DNA of 8,666 nucleotides from Erysipelotrichia bacterium (GTDB lineage Bacteria; Bacillota_I; Bacilli_A; RFN20; CAG-826). Below the pieces are notes generated by a model, which worked only from the letters and a program-made list of their open reading frames with translations, was not told the DNA's origin and made no database searches. The stretch spans positions 1 to 8,666 of the forward strand of contig JAAZFO010000080.1 in NCBI GenBank assembly GCA_012511695.1, given 5' to 3'. Made by a program: the position numbers and the translations under genes. Within the stretch, counting starts at the first letter, position 1. Every line of letters begins with the position of its first letter. Below, piece by piece: positions 1 through 6,483 of the stretch.

Positions 1-944
1 GTCACATACCCATTAAATAAATAGTCGCTCACATCGATGAGTTGTTGTTCGGTTACTAAGCCTTCATCCATTAAAGTGACTAAAGCCTCTTTAATGATTT
101 CAAGCGATAATTTTTTACTTTGGCCATCGATTATTAAGTTTGTCGTCGTACTTTCATAATCCATCCGATAATAGACGTATTGGCCTTCACCGAAGTCATT
201 GCCGGTAAGTCTTTCTAAGTTAACAGAAATACTGAGGGCGTCATCACTATAGAAATCAAAACTGACTAAGTTTTGCTCTAAAAAGTCATTGATGAAAGTG
301 AAAAAGAAAGCACTATCGCCCCCGTCACTAGAAAGAGCGTCATCTAGTAATTGTTTTAAATCATCCATATAAATAAACATCTTTGATTGCGCTAAGTCAA
401 AATGAATATTTAATTGTTGGGTTAAACTATCCATCGTTTCATTAGTGAATAGTCGCGTCACAATAAACATGATGATTTCTTTGAGTTTGGTGATCTTACC
501 GAGCGTTAAGTTTTCAATTGTAAATACCAAAGCTTCTTTTTGACTAGCGCCGCTGACGATGATGTCGCGCGAAAGTTTAGCATTTAGTTTAGCCCGCGTT
601 TCAAAAAACATAAATTTACCAGAAGCACTTATCTCATAACTATTGTCTTTAATATCGACCGCTAGTTGAGTGAGGTAATTACTTATTTCAGGACTATCTT
701 TAAGGGTTGCATGGATCATATTGTTGATATCTTCTTCAGTGATTGAAAACTTTATCTTTTTTTCACTCACAGTATGGTCAAGACTGTCCATAATTAAGCC
801 ATTTGTCCACTTTTCTTGATTAAATGTTTCATCAAGTGTTACGTCCATCCGACTATTGTCATAAACGAACACAAATAAAAGCGCGGCCGGAATGACAACG
901 AAGATAACTAAGATGATTAATAAAGCTTTGATTAACTTTTTCAT
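1..944 (-). CDS. Membrane-anchored extracytoplasmic protein, possibly YpmS-like (C-terminus cut by window edge)
   Basis: Reading leftward from ATG at 942-944, the frame stays open for 314 codons to the window edge, so the C-terminus is missing. The start has a strong AGGAGG Shine-Dalgarno (952-957) seven bases upstream. Residues 1-6 are Lys-rich (MKKLIK). Residues 7-28 form one hydrophobic segment without a lipobox Cys, so I expect a signal anchor with the rest outside the membrane. The next part (about 65-150) has an 'ITEEDINNMI' helix, then beta-rich stretches with 'ISASGKFMFF' and 'FTIENLTLGKI'. This layout recalls the YpmS/DUF2140 type of Bacillota surface protein, but only loosely. The remainder (about 160-314) I do not recognise. 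It is divergent from the gene at 1042. No catalytic motif is visible. Function is unknown; the coding call is firm and the family call weak. Confidence 0.8.
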   Translation of the reverse strand, partial: MKKLIKALLIILVIFVVIPAALLFVFVYDNSRMDVTLDETFNQEKWTNGLIMDSLDHTVSEKKIKFSITEEDINNMIHATLKDSPEISNYLTQLAVDIKDNSYEISASGKFMFFETRAKLNAKLSRDIIVSGASQKEALVFTIENLTLGKITKLKEIIMFIVTRLFTNETMDSLTQQLNIHFDLAQSKMFIYMDDLKQLLDDALSSDGGDSAFFFTFINDFLEQNLVSFDFYSDDALSISVNLERLTGNDFGEGQYVYYRMDYESTTTNLIIDGQSKKLSLEIIKEALVTLMDEGLVTEQQLIDVSDYLFNGYV

Positions 945-966
945 AGTTTTGCCTCCTATAATCCTA

Positions 967-996
967 TTTATATCATATGACTTTCACTGGTGTCTT
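967..996 (-). promoter_or_regulatory. Candidate extended -10 promoter for the membrane-anchored protein
   Basis: On the minus strand, AAGACA (991-996) lies 18 nt before TATAAA (967-972). A TG one base upstream of the -10 (973-975 reads TGA) makes an extended -10. Transcription would begin near 960, just before the AGGAGG at 952-957, giving a leader of about 16 nt. It is a motif match only. Confidence 0.4.
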
Positions 997-1041
997 AAAA
1001 TATAAATGCACCGAAACATCTAAGTGTGATTAAATAGACTT

Positions 1042-2109
1042 ATGAAAATAAAATGTCGGGAAATAGTTAAGGCCTTAGTTGATATTAATAATATCAACAT
1101 TAATGTCGCTGATATGTTGTGGACCGCTTTTAGTTATATCGATATTTTTTCTTTTGAAGCGATTAAAGAACTTCAATCTCTTGGTAAGAGTGAAAGTGAA
1201 GCAATTATCGATATATTGTATGACTTTTATCAATTGAACCGTGACGATTTAGATAATGTGCGCATTATGGACTTATATTTTTTAAACAATCTAAAAAAAC
1301 TCGATCCTGAGCAATACTTAAATAATCCTTACGTAAAAGCGGTGACTACTGAAGGTAAAAGGGGTCAATACGCTTTAAAATATTTTAACTACGCCCCTTA
1401 TCAACTCTTTGCGTATGATGAAATAAAAGTTGATTACCATTATCAAGAAATGTCTTCAATTGGTTATTTTGTAAAGCCCTTTTCCTATTTAGCTTTAACG
1501 CAAAACGATCATATCTGGATGTCGCTTAATCCTAATGAAATTGAAACGATGAAACCTTTTATTAAAAACGGCAAGGGGAACGTTTTAACTCTTGGCTTAG
1601 GAATGGGCTACTTTCCTTATATGCTAGCGCTAAAAAAAGAAGTTAAACAAATCACCATCATTGAACAAGACCCACACATCATTAAAATATTTAATGAGCT
1701 GATCTTGCCAAGCTTTACGAATGCCCATAAAATCACCATCATCAAAGATGAGGCTCTTGCCTATTTAAGAAAAAATAAAAAGGGACAACACTACGATTAT
1801 ATCTTTGCTGATTTATGGCATAACCCAGTTGATGGCTTACAAACTTTTATCGCCCTTAAAAAGCTTAACTTAAACATAGAATGTTGGCTGGAGACTTCTT
1901 TTATCGCCCTACTTAGAAGACAGATGATTATTTTATTAGAAGAACAATTAGAAGGTAAAGGCGATAATGCATATCGCTACGCAAAAACATATGGCGATAA
2001 GATGATTAATCATTTTTACCATAAAACAAAAGACCTAGTCCTTGAAACAGCAGCCGATGTCGAGAACTTATTAAGTAGCGAAAACTTATTAAAGTTAGCA
2101 CTTAATTAA
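1042..2109 (+). CDS. Class I SAM-dependent methyltransferase / spermidine-synthase-fold protein, substrate unknown
   Basis: A 355-residue soluble protein. The C-terminal half has the marks of a Rossmann-fold methyltransferase. There is a glycine-rich motif I, VLTLGLGMGY (181-190), then ITIIEQDPHI (204-213), whose acidic residue E208 or D210 would bind the SAM ribose. D236 follows, and then DYIFADLWHNPVDG (252-265) in place of motif IV. The spacing is closest to spermidine-synthase-like proteins ('IEQDP', 'DA..YL', 'YD.I..D'), but the N-terminal 170 residues are helical and unlike a polyamine synthase. No signal peptide or membrane segment is seen. ATG 1042 has no clear Shine-Dalgarno; the next Met (residue 24) has none either, so I keep the longest frame. 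A TATAAT at 957-962 could serve as its -10, weakly supported. It converges with the glycosyltransferase gene, stops one base apart. The substrate cannot be inferred. Confidence 0.75.
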   Translation: MKIKCREIVKALVDINNININVADMLWTAFSYIDIFSFEAIKELQSLGKSESEAIIDILYDFYQLNRDDLDNVRIMDLYFLNNLKKLDPEQYLNNPYVKAVTTEGKRGQYALKYFNYAPYQLFAYDEIKVDYHYQEMSSIGYFVKPFSYLALTQNDHIWMSLNPNEIETMKPFIKNGKGNVLTLGLGMGYFPYMLALKKEVKQITIIEQDPHIIKIFNELILPSFTNAHKITIIKDEALAYLRKNKKGQHYDYIFADLWHNPVDGLQTFIALKKLNLNIECWLETSFIALLRRQMIILLEEQLEGKGDNAYRYAKTYGDKMINHFYHKTKDLVLETAADVENLLSSENLLKLALN

Positions 2110-2110
2110 G

Positions 2111-2818
2111 TTACTCATCAAAGTAATATTTCTTTTTATTCTTTCTTATAAACGCTAAGTCTTTAAAAAATTTAAGAGATGACTTAATTGGAGAAACAGT
2201 GCTACCGCGATCATCTTGCCAAGTAATTCCTAATTCATACATCGAGACTTTATTAAGTTTAGCGATATAAATATATTCAACATCAAAAGCGAAGTCGTTA
2301 ATTAATTGTTTACTAGCTATCTTTTTAGCGATATCAGTTTTTAAAGCCTTAAAGCCACATTGTGTATCTTTTAGTTTAAGTCGAAAAGCAGTATTGACTG
2401 TCACGCGACACCCCCAACCAATAAAGACTCTAAGAGGTGGTTGTTTCTTTTTTATAACACTACTTTTAGCGTGTCTAGAGCCGATGATGAAATCATAATG
2501 AGGGAGTAACTCTAAAGCTTCACTAATTGCACTTAAGTCTGTTGATAAATCAGCATCCATAAATAAGACATAGTCGCCAGTAGCGTGTTCGATACCGTAT
2601 TTAACCGCACCACCTTTACCGCGGTTTGGTTCATAGCTTAAAGCGATAACATCAGGAATACCTTCTATTACTTCTTTAGTGTTATCTTTACTACCATCAT
2701 TAACTAAGATGAGTTCATGTTTTATTTCATGCTTTAAAAGATAGTCTTTGACTTTATTAACATTACTAACGATATCTTGAGCTTCGTTATAACAGGGGAT
2801 GACAATGGATAGTTTCAT
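2111..2818 (-). CDS. Family 2 glycosyltransferase, dolichyl/polyprenyl-phosphate hexose synthase-like
   Basis: A 235-residue GT-A enzyme that probably moves a hexose from a nucleotide sugar to a polyprenyl phosphate at the inner membrane face. Motifs in order: IVIPCYNE (5-12), VNDGSKD (39-45, nucleotide binding), NRGKGGAV (65-72), MDADLS (87-92, the metal-binding DxD site), GSR (113-115), DTQCGFKAL (151-159) and FAFDVE (176-181). The DTQCGFK block and the following FDVE are typical of the Alg5/DPM1 branch. There is no C-terminal transmembrane pair, unlike GtrB-type homologues, so it should be soluble or peripheral; the Lys-rich tail near 226-230 could help contact the membrane. ATG 2818 lacks a Shine-Dalgarno, and an in-frame TAA five codons upstream rules out an earlier start. 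The sugar and the acceptor are not determined. No glycan genes flank it, so the context does not help. Confidence 0.85.
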   Translation of the reverse strand: MKLSIVIPCYNEAQDIVSNVNKVKDYLLKHEIKHELILVNDGSKDNTKEVIEGIPDVIALSYEPNRGKGGAVKYGIEHATGDYVLFMDADLSTDLSAISEALELLPHYDFIIGSRHAKSSVIKKKQPPLRVFIGWGCRVTVNTAFRLKLKDTQCGFKALKTDIAKKIASKQLINDFAFDVEYIYIAKLNKVSMYELGITWQDDRGSTVSPIKSSLKFFKDLAFIRKNKKKYYFDE

Positions 2819-2863
2819 AGTGCTATTATTTTAATACACGTCTCCCTAATAAACAAAGTAATA

Positions 2864-2872
2864 TGATATAAT
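2864..2872 (+). promoter_or_regulatory. Extended -10 promoter of the YbjN-like gene
   Basis: TGATATAAT holds a perfect TATAAT (2867-2872) preceded by TG one base upstream, the extended -10 form. No good -35 is seen 17 nt upstream, as is common with this promoter class. Transcription would start near 2879, and the Shine-Dalgarno GGAG (2885-2888) lies eight bases before ATG 2897. Confidence 0.6.
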
Positions 2873-2896
2873 ATTTTAGTTTACGGAGCTTAACTT

Positions 2897-3322
2897 ATGA
2901 ACATTAAATCTATCAAAGAAAAACTACTTAATTTAGGACAAAAAATTGGCTTACAAGTCCAAGAAGAACATAAAGATTCGATTATCTTACATACCGCGCT
3001 TGCCGCTGAAGAGTACTTTATAGATACTGTGTATTGTCGCTATCTTGTATATGACAGTGGGACTGTCCATTTATTTTTAACTTTTAGCGAAGTCGAAAAA
3101 ACGTCTGACCGCTTATTTTTGATTAATCACTTTAACGAAACTAGTCCATGGTTTAAGGGCTATATCGCTTGTATCAATAATAAAGATTTTTTTGAATTAC
3201 ATTATTCGACTTATAAATTAGAAAATGAAGATAGTGTCGTCGATGCCTTTGGTTTTTTACTCAATGTCTTATTAGAAGAAAATACAATCAATCACATTAA
3301 AGCTATTTTGGCTTGTGGATAA
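2897..3322 (+). CDS. Small YbjN-like protein of unknown function
   Basis: A 141-residue soluble protein with no signal peptide or membrane segment. The order is a helix (about 1-18), a set of beta strands (about 20-62, with ILHTALAAEEYF and VHLFLTF), then 'LFLINHFNETSPWFKGYI' (73-90), 'FFELHYSTYKL' (98-108) and a last helix (112-137). The pattern of 'L..N..N...PW' followed by two strands and a long helix resembles YbjN/type III secretion chaperone-like folds, which often act as small binding or stability proteins. The likeness is by eye and moderate. ATG 2897 is supported by GGAG at 2885-2888. It is a single-gene unit: promoter TGATATAAT upstream, strong hairpin terminator at 3346 downstream. 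No catalytic residues are evident and I assign no function. Confidence 0.75.
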   Translation: MNIKSIKEKLLNLGQKIGLQVQEEHKDSIILHTALAAEEYFIDTVYCRYLVYDSGTVHLFLTFSEVEKTSDRLFLINHFNETSPWFKGYIACINNKDFFELHYSTYKLENEDSVVDAFGFLLNVLLEENTINHIKAILACG

Positions 3323-3345
3323 TTAATTTAAATAGCTATAAAGAA

Positions 3346-3365
3346 AAAAGGGGACGGCCCCTTTT
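3346..3365. terminator. Two-way intrinsic terminator between the YbjN-like gene and nagB
   Basis: AAAAGGGG (3346-3353) and CCCCTTTT (3358-3365) form a perfect 8-bp stem with the loop ACGG. The plus strand continues with CTTTTTATT and the minus strand with T-rich TTCTTTAT, so the hairpin can end the rightward gene (stop at 3322) and the leftward operon (nagB stop at 3370), which converge here. Confidence 0.85.
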
Positions 3366-3369
3366 CTTT

Positions 3370-4095
3370 TTATTTAACTAAGCTATATGCTTCTTCATCT
3401 ACATAAATCGTACAATCAGGATGGCGTTTTAAAACAGAACACGGTATAGCTTCTGACACTGGGCCTTTGATTAAATCATAAACCGCTTTTGCTTTATGTT
3501 TACCCGTAGCGATAAGGACAATTTTCTTCGCGTTCATAATACTTTTAAGCCCCATTGTAATTACTTTATTTGGTACTTCCGCATTATTCCCATTAAAGAA
3601 ACGAGAATTATCATTAATAGTCATCGCGGCGAGTTTAGTGACATGGGTTAAAGAATCAAAAGATGTTCCCGGTTCATTAAAGGCGATATGACCATCACTT
3701 CCTAAACCAAGAATTTGTAAGTCAATCCCTCCATAGTTTTCGATTTGTTGGTCATAATTACTGGCGCAAGCTTCATAATCCCCCACCCCTTTTAAAACAT
3801 GGACATTAGCTTTATTGATGTCGAGATGCTTAATTAAATGCTCATTAATAAAATAAGCGTATGACTGCGGATGTGTCGCAGAAAGCCCGATATATTCATC
3901 GAGATTAAAAGTGACGACATCTTTAAATGACACTTGGCCATTTTGATAGGCTCTAACAAGCGTGCGATAAATTTCTAACGGCGAAGTGCCGGTCGCTAAA
4001 CCGATAACGCTATTAGGTTTTTGTTTAATCTTTTCGATGACTTGTTCAGCGATTAAAGTGCTGATCTTTTCATTTTGACCGATGATGACTTTCAT
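3370..4095 (-). CDS. nagB: Glucosamine-6-phosphate deaminase
   Basis: NagB interconverts GlcN-6-P with fructose-6-P plus ammonia in the cytoplasm. Its 241 residues fit the short Bacillota form (about 240-250) rather than the 266-residue allosteric E. coli hexamer. Motifs: GLATGTSP (32-39, phosphate loop), TFNLDEY (62-68, with D66 equivalent to the catalytic Asp72 of E. coli) and LGLGSDGHIAFNEPG (129-143). The last contains D134, H136 and E141, equivalent to Asp141, His143 and Glu148. All key catalytic residues are present. ATG 4093-4095 has AGG at 4105-4107, inside the end of the upstream gene, and the gap is only 6 nt, so it is the last gene of the glmM operon. Sitting with biosynthetic enzymes rather than nagA or a sugar transporter, it may run in the anabolic direction or balance the GlcN-6-P pool; that is inference. 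Confidence 0.95.
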   Translation of the reverse strand: MKVIIGQNEKISTLIAEQVIEKIKQKPNSVIGLATGTSPLEIYRTLVRAYQNGQVSFKDVVTFNLDEYIGLSATHPQSYAYFINEHLIKHLDINKANVHVLKGVGDYEACASNYDQQIENYGGIDLQILGLGSDGHIAFNEPGTSFDSLTHVTKLAAMTINDNSRFFNGNNAEVPNKVITMGLKSIMNAKKIVLIATGKHKAKAVYDLIKGPVSEAIPCSVLKRHPDCTIYVDEEAYSLVK

Positions 4096-4101
4096 ATGCG
4101 T

Positions 4102-4773
4102 TTACCTATTTTCTTTAGCAACGATATTATCTTTGCTTTTATATATACTTTTTTCAGCAACGACACCTCTAACCATGCTGAGGGGATAAACTTGGGTATG
4201 TGACCCGATAACCGTTCCTGGATTTAAGACACTTTGACAACCGACGTCGACATAGTCTCCTAAAATCGCTCCAAATTTTTTTAAACCGGTTTCATAATTA
4301 GTTTCGCTGCGCACCACTATTTGGTCTTTGCTACTTTTTAAATTAGAACAAATAACACCGGCGCCTAAATGAGCATAATTACCTAAAACGGAATCGCCGA
4401 CATAACTAAAATGCGGCACTTGGACATGGTGAAGTAAAATACAATTTTTAAATTCACAAGCATTACCTAATACACAGTGATCGCCGACGATGACATTACC
4501 TCTTAAATAAGCACCGTGTCTAATTTCTGTGTGCGCTCCGATAATAGCGGGCGGAACTATAGTGACATTAGGGGCAATACTCACCCCTTCACCGACTAAA
4601 ACACCTTCTTTTAATAAGTGATAGCCGGGAATACCTTTTTCTAATAATTCTAAAATGATCTGTTTTATTTCCGGTAAAATTTCCCAAGGATATTTCGCCT
4701 TACTTAAATAGTCTTTTAACATCGACTCACTTAAATCAAACAAATCTTTAGTTTTAACTACTAATTTATTCAT
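4102..4773 (-). CDS. Left-handed beta-helix acetyltransferase, GlcN-1-P N-acetyltransferase-like (GlmU C-terminal type, no uridylyltransferase domain)
   Basis: A 223-residue protein. Residues 1-50 are helical (LFDLSESMLKDYL, YPWEILPEI). From about 56 to 200 there are hexapeptide repeats of a left-handed beta helix (VSIAPNVTIVPPAIIG, NVIVGDHCVLGNA, AILGDYVDVGCQSVLNPGTVIG), which normally trimerise and bind acetyl-CoA. H121, Y124 and N144 in HFSYVGDS and CSNL have exactly the spacing of E. coli GlmU His363, Tyr366 and Asn386, the acetyltransferase active site. The position of Asn377 is H135 here. The helix plus beta-helix layout matches proteins often annotated as 'UDP-GlcNAc pyrophosphorylase' in Clostridia, yet no pyrophosphorylase domain (no GxGTRM loop) is present. 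It overlaps glmM by 8 nt (ATGAATAA), with GAGGG at 4784-4788 as Shine-Dalgarno, so translation is probably coupled. The likely role is acetylation of GlcN-1-P made by GlmM. Confidence 0.85.
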   Translation of the reverse strand: MNKLVVKTKDLFDLSESMLKDYLSKAKYPWEILPEIKQIILELLEKGIPGYHLLKEGVLVGEGVSIAPNVTIVPPAIIGAHTEIRHGAYLRGNVIVGDHCVLGNACEFKNCILLHHVQVPHFSYVGDSVLGNYAHLGAGVICSNLKSSKDQIVVRSETNYETGLKKFGAILGDYVDVGCQSVLNPGTVIGSHTQVYPLSMVRGVVAEKSIYKSKDNIVAKENR

Positions 4774-6403
4774 TTAACACATACCCTCTTTTCTTAATGA
4801 CATTAAAGATACGGTCAATGTAGTCTTCGCACTTATCTTTACTTTTCATTTCCAGCATAATTCTAACAACTGGCTCAGTACCAGACTCTCTAAGTAAAGC
4901 GCGGCCTTTATCACCGATTTCCGTATTGATTTCAGCAAACTTCGCTAAGACAACTTCATCTTCCATAACAGCGTTTTTATCAGTAACCGAAACATTTTTT
5001 AAAACTTGGGGGATGACTTTAACAGGAGCGACTAGTTTAGATAAGACTTCTTTTTGTTCGAGCATTTCTTCAGCGATCATAATCGCCGTTAGTAAACCGT
5101 CGCCCGTCGTCGCATATTTTTTAATGATGACGTGGCCGGATTGTTCGCCACCGAGCACAAAGCCCTCTTTAACCATCTTTTCAAAAACAAAGCGATCACC
5201 CACTGCTGTTCTGACCATCTGAATGCCGATATTTTTTAAGGCTCTATCTAGCCCAGAATTAGACATCACCGTGGTGACGACCGTATCGCCTTCTAGGGCA
5301 TCTTCATTTTTAAATTTACTCGCTAGTAAATAAATAATCTTATCGCCATCGACAACTTTGCCAGTTTCATCAACCGCCAGACAGCGATCTCCATCGCCAT
5401 CAAAAGCAAAGCCGACGTCTAATTTATTTTTTTTAACGAATTTACAAAACGGCGCCATATTTGTACTGCCAGCATCGAGATTGATATTTAAACCATCAGG
5501 CTTATTGTTAATAATATATACTTGCGCCCCTAAGGCTTCAAAAACAGATTTAGCAATCATCCAAGCCGCCCCATTGGCGGTATCTAAACCGATTTTAAGT
5601 TTTTTCATACTGTGCTTTGCTAAAGAAATTAAATAAGCGATATAACGATTTCTTCCTGAAGAATAATCATTAATCGTCCCGACAAATTCTCTTTTAGCAA
5701 AAGGTAAATCATCACCTTCAATGCCAAGCGCCTTAAAATCACCATCTAAATAAGCTTCCGCTAAGTAGGCGACTCCATCTTCTAATTTTTCACCGTGACT
5801 GTTAATAATCTTAATACCGTTATCATAAAAAGCATTGTGTGAGGCGGTAATCATCACTCCACAATCAAAGCAGTCTTGTCTTACGATATAACTAACAGAA
5901 GGCGTTGTGGTGACGTGCATCAGTTCAACGTCCGCCCCACTAGAAGCCGCACCCGCGGCCACACTATATTCCAACATATACGATGATCTTCTCGTATCCT
6001 TACCGATGACAATTTTTGGACGATAGCCAACTTTTTGCATCGTGTATTTAGGGTTACTATAAAACCAACCGAGAAAACGTCCAATCTTATAAGCGCGATC
6101 AGAATTTAAGATTTCATTCGCTTCACCTCTAAAGCCATCAGTCCCAAAGTATTTGGTTTTGATATTATCGTCTGGTAGTTCAATTCTTTTTCTTCTATGG
6201 ATGACGATATTATCATCGATGAGTTCATCCGCACTAATTTTAAATAGCGCGCACAACTCTTTAATAATATCTAAGCCCGGTAAGACATCATCGTTTTCCC
6301 ATCTAGATAAAGATTGCCGGGAAACCTTTAATATTCCCGCTAGGTCTTCTTGCGAGATGTTATTCACAATTCTTAAATGCGTAATTTTTTCACCAATAGT
6401 CAT
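4766..6403 (-). CDS. glmM: XRE-type helix-turn-helix domain fused to phosphoglucosamine mutase
   Basis: A 545-residue protein, about 95 longer than usual GlmM (about 450). Residues 4-62 are a full Cro/C1-type HTH (KITHLRIVNN, SQEDLAGILKVSRQSLSRWEND, CALFKISADELI). After a basic linker (67-75, VIHRRKRIE) the mutase starts at KYFGTDGFRG (84-93). The GlmM sites follow: TASHN (186-190, phosphoserine S188), DGDGDR (335-340, Mg2+), GGEQSGH (418-424, sugar-specificity loop of glucosamine mutases) and RESGTEPVVR (505-514, phosphate binding). It should convert GlcN-6-P to GlcN-1-P and look catalytically intact. GAGGA at 6411-6415 lies 7 nt before ATG 6403. No ATG, GTG or TTG lies near the domain joint (the next Met is residue 122), so the mutase can only be made as a fusion. 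It is the first gene of the operon. The HTH probably binds DNA, maybe its own leader; that is inference. Confidence 0.95.
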   Translation of the reverse strand: MTIGEKITHLRIVNNISQEDLAGILKVSRQSLSRWENDDVLPGLDIIKELCALFKISADELIDDNIVIHRRKRIELPDDNIKTKYFGTDGFRGEANEILNSDRAYKIGRFLGWFYSNPKYTMQKVGYRPKIVIGKDTRRSSYMLEYSVAAGAASSGADVELMHVTTTPSVSYIVRQDCFDCGVMITASHNAFYDNGIKIINSHGEKLEDGVAYLAEAYLDGDFKALGIEGDDLPFAKREFVGTINDYSSGRNRYIAYLISLAKHSMKKLKIGLDTANGAAWMIAKSVFEALGAQVYIINNKPDGLNINLDAGSTNMAPFCKFVKKNKLDVGFAFDGDGDRCLAVDETGKVVDGDKIIYLLASKFKNEDALEGDTVVTTVMSNSGLDRALKNIGIQMVRTAVGDRFVFEKMVKEGFVLGGEQSGHVIIKKYATTGDGLLTAIMIAEEMLEQKEVLSKLVAPVKVIPQVLKNVSVTDKNAVMEDEVVLAKFAEINTEIGDKGRALLRESGTEPVVRIMLEMKSKDKCEDYIDRIFNVIKKRGYVLNE

Positions 6404-6422
6404 CAGCTAATCCTCGATTTTG

Positions 6423-6433
6423 TTTATCATAAA
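6423..6433 (-). repeat. Short 11-bp palindrome in the glmM leader
   Basis: TTTAT-C-ATAAA is a perfect 5-bp inverted repeat around one base, 20 nt before the glmM start. In DNA this AT-rich it could easily be chance. It is listed because two longer palindromes lie upstream in the same leader. Confidence 0.2.
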
Positions 6434-6483
6434 TCATTTTTATTATCCTTTTCAAGACTTTTATGTCAGCAAAAGTTTACTCG

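Noticed and set aside
957..962. Perfect TATAAT on the plus strand as the -10 of the gene at 1042
   Set aside because: The nearest -35-like hexamer (TTAACT, 932-937) is 19 nt away, and the site overlaps the start of the divergent ribosome-binding region, so it is too weak to list as a feature.
4926..5222. Rightward open frame of 98 codons inside glmM
   Set aside because: It lies wholly antisense to conserved GlmM motifs, has a low-complexity Ser/Thr-rich product and no ribosome site; a shadow of the real gene.
5358..5636. Rightward open frame of 92 codons inside glmM
   Set aside because: Antisense to the conserved Mg2+ loop region of GlmM, with no ribosome site or recognisable domain.
4766..6403. 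Two separate genes (a small XRE regulator and glmM) joined by a sequencing error
   Set aside because: The linker is in frame with no stop, the HTH lacks its own stop codon, and no start codon or Shine-Dalgarno occurs before FGTDGFRG. A single fused gene explains the sequence better, though read-level checking would settle it.
6153..6410. Rightward open frame of 85 codons opposite the HTH domain
   Set aside because: Antisense to the clear XRE domain; no Shine-Dalgarno, and the composition is that of a reverse-complement shadow.
6423..6433. 11-bp palindrome TTTAT-C-ATAAA as a third operator
   Set aside because: Five-base arms of only A and T are expected by chance in a leader this AT-rich.
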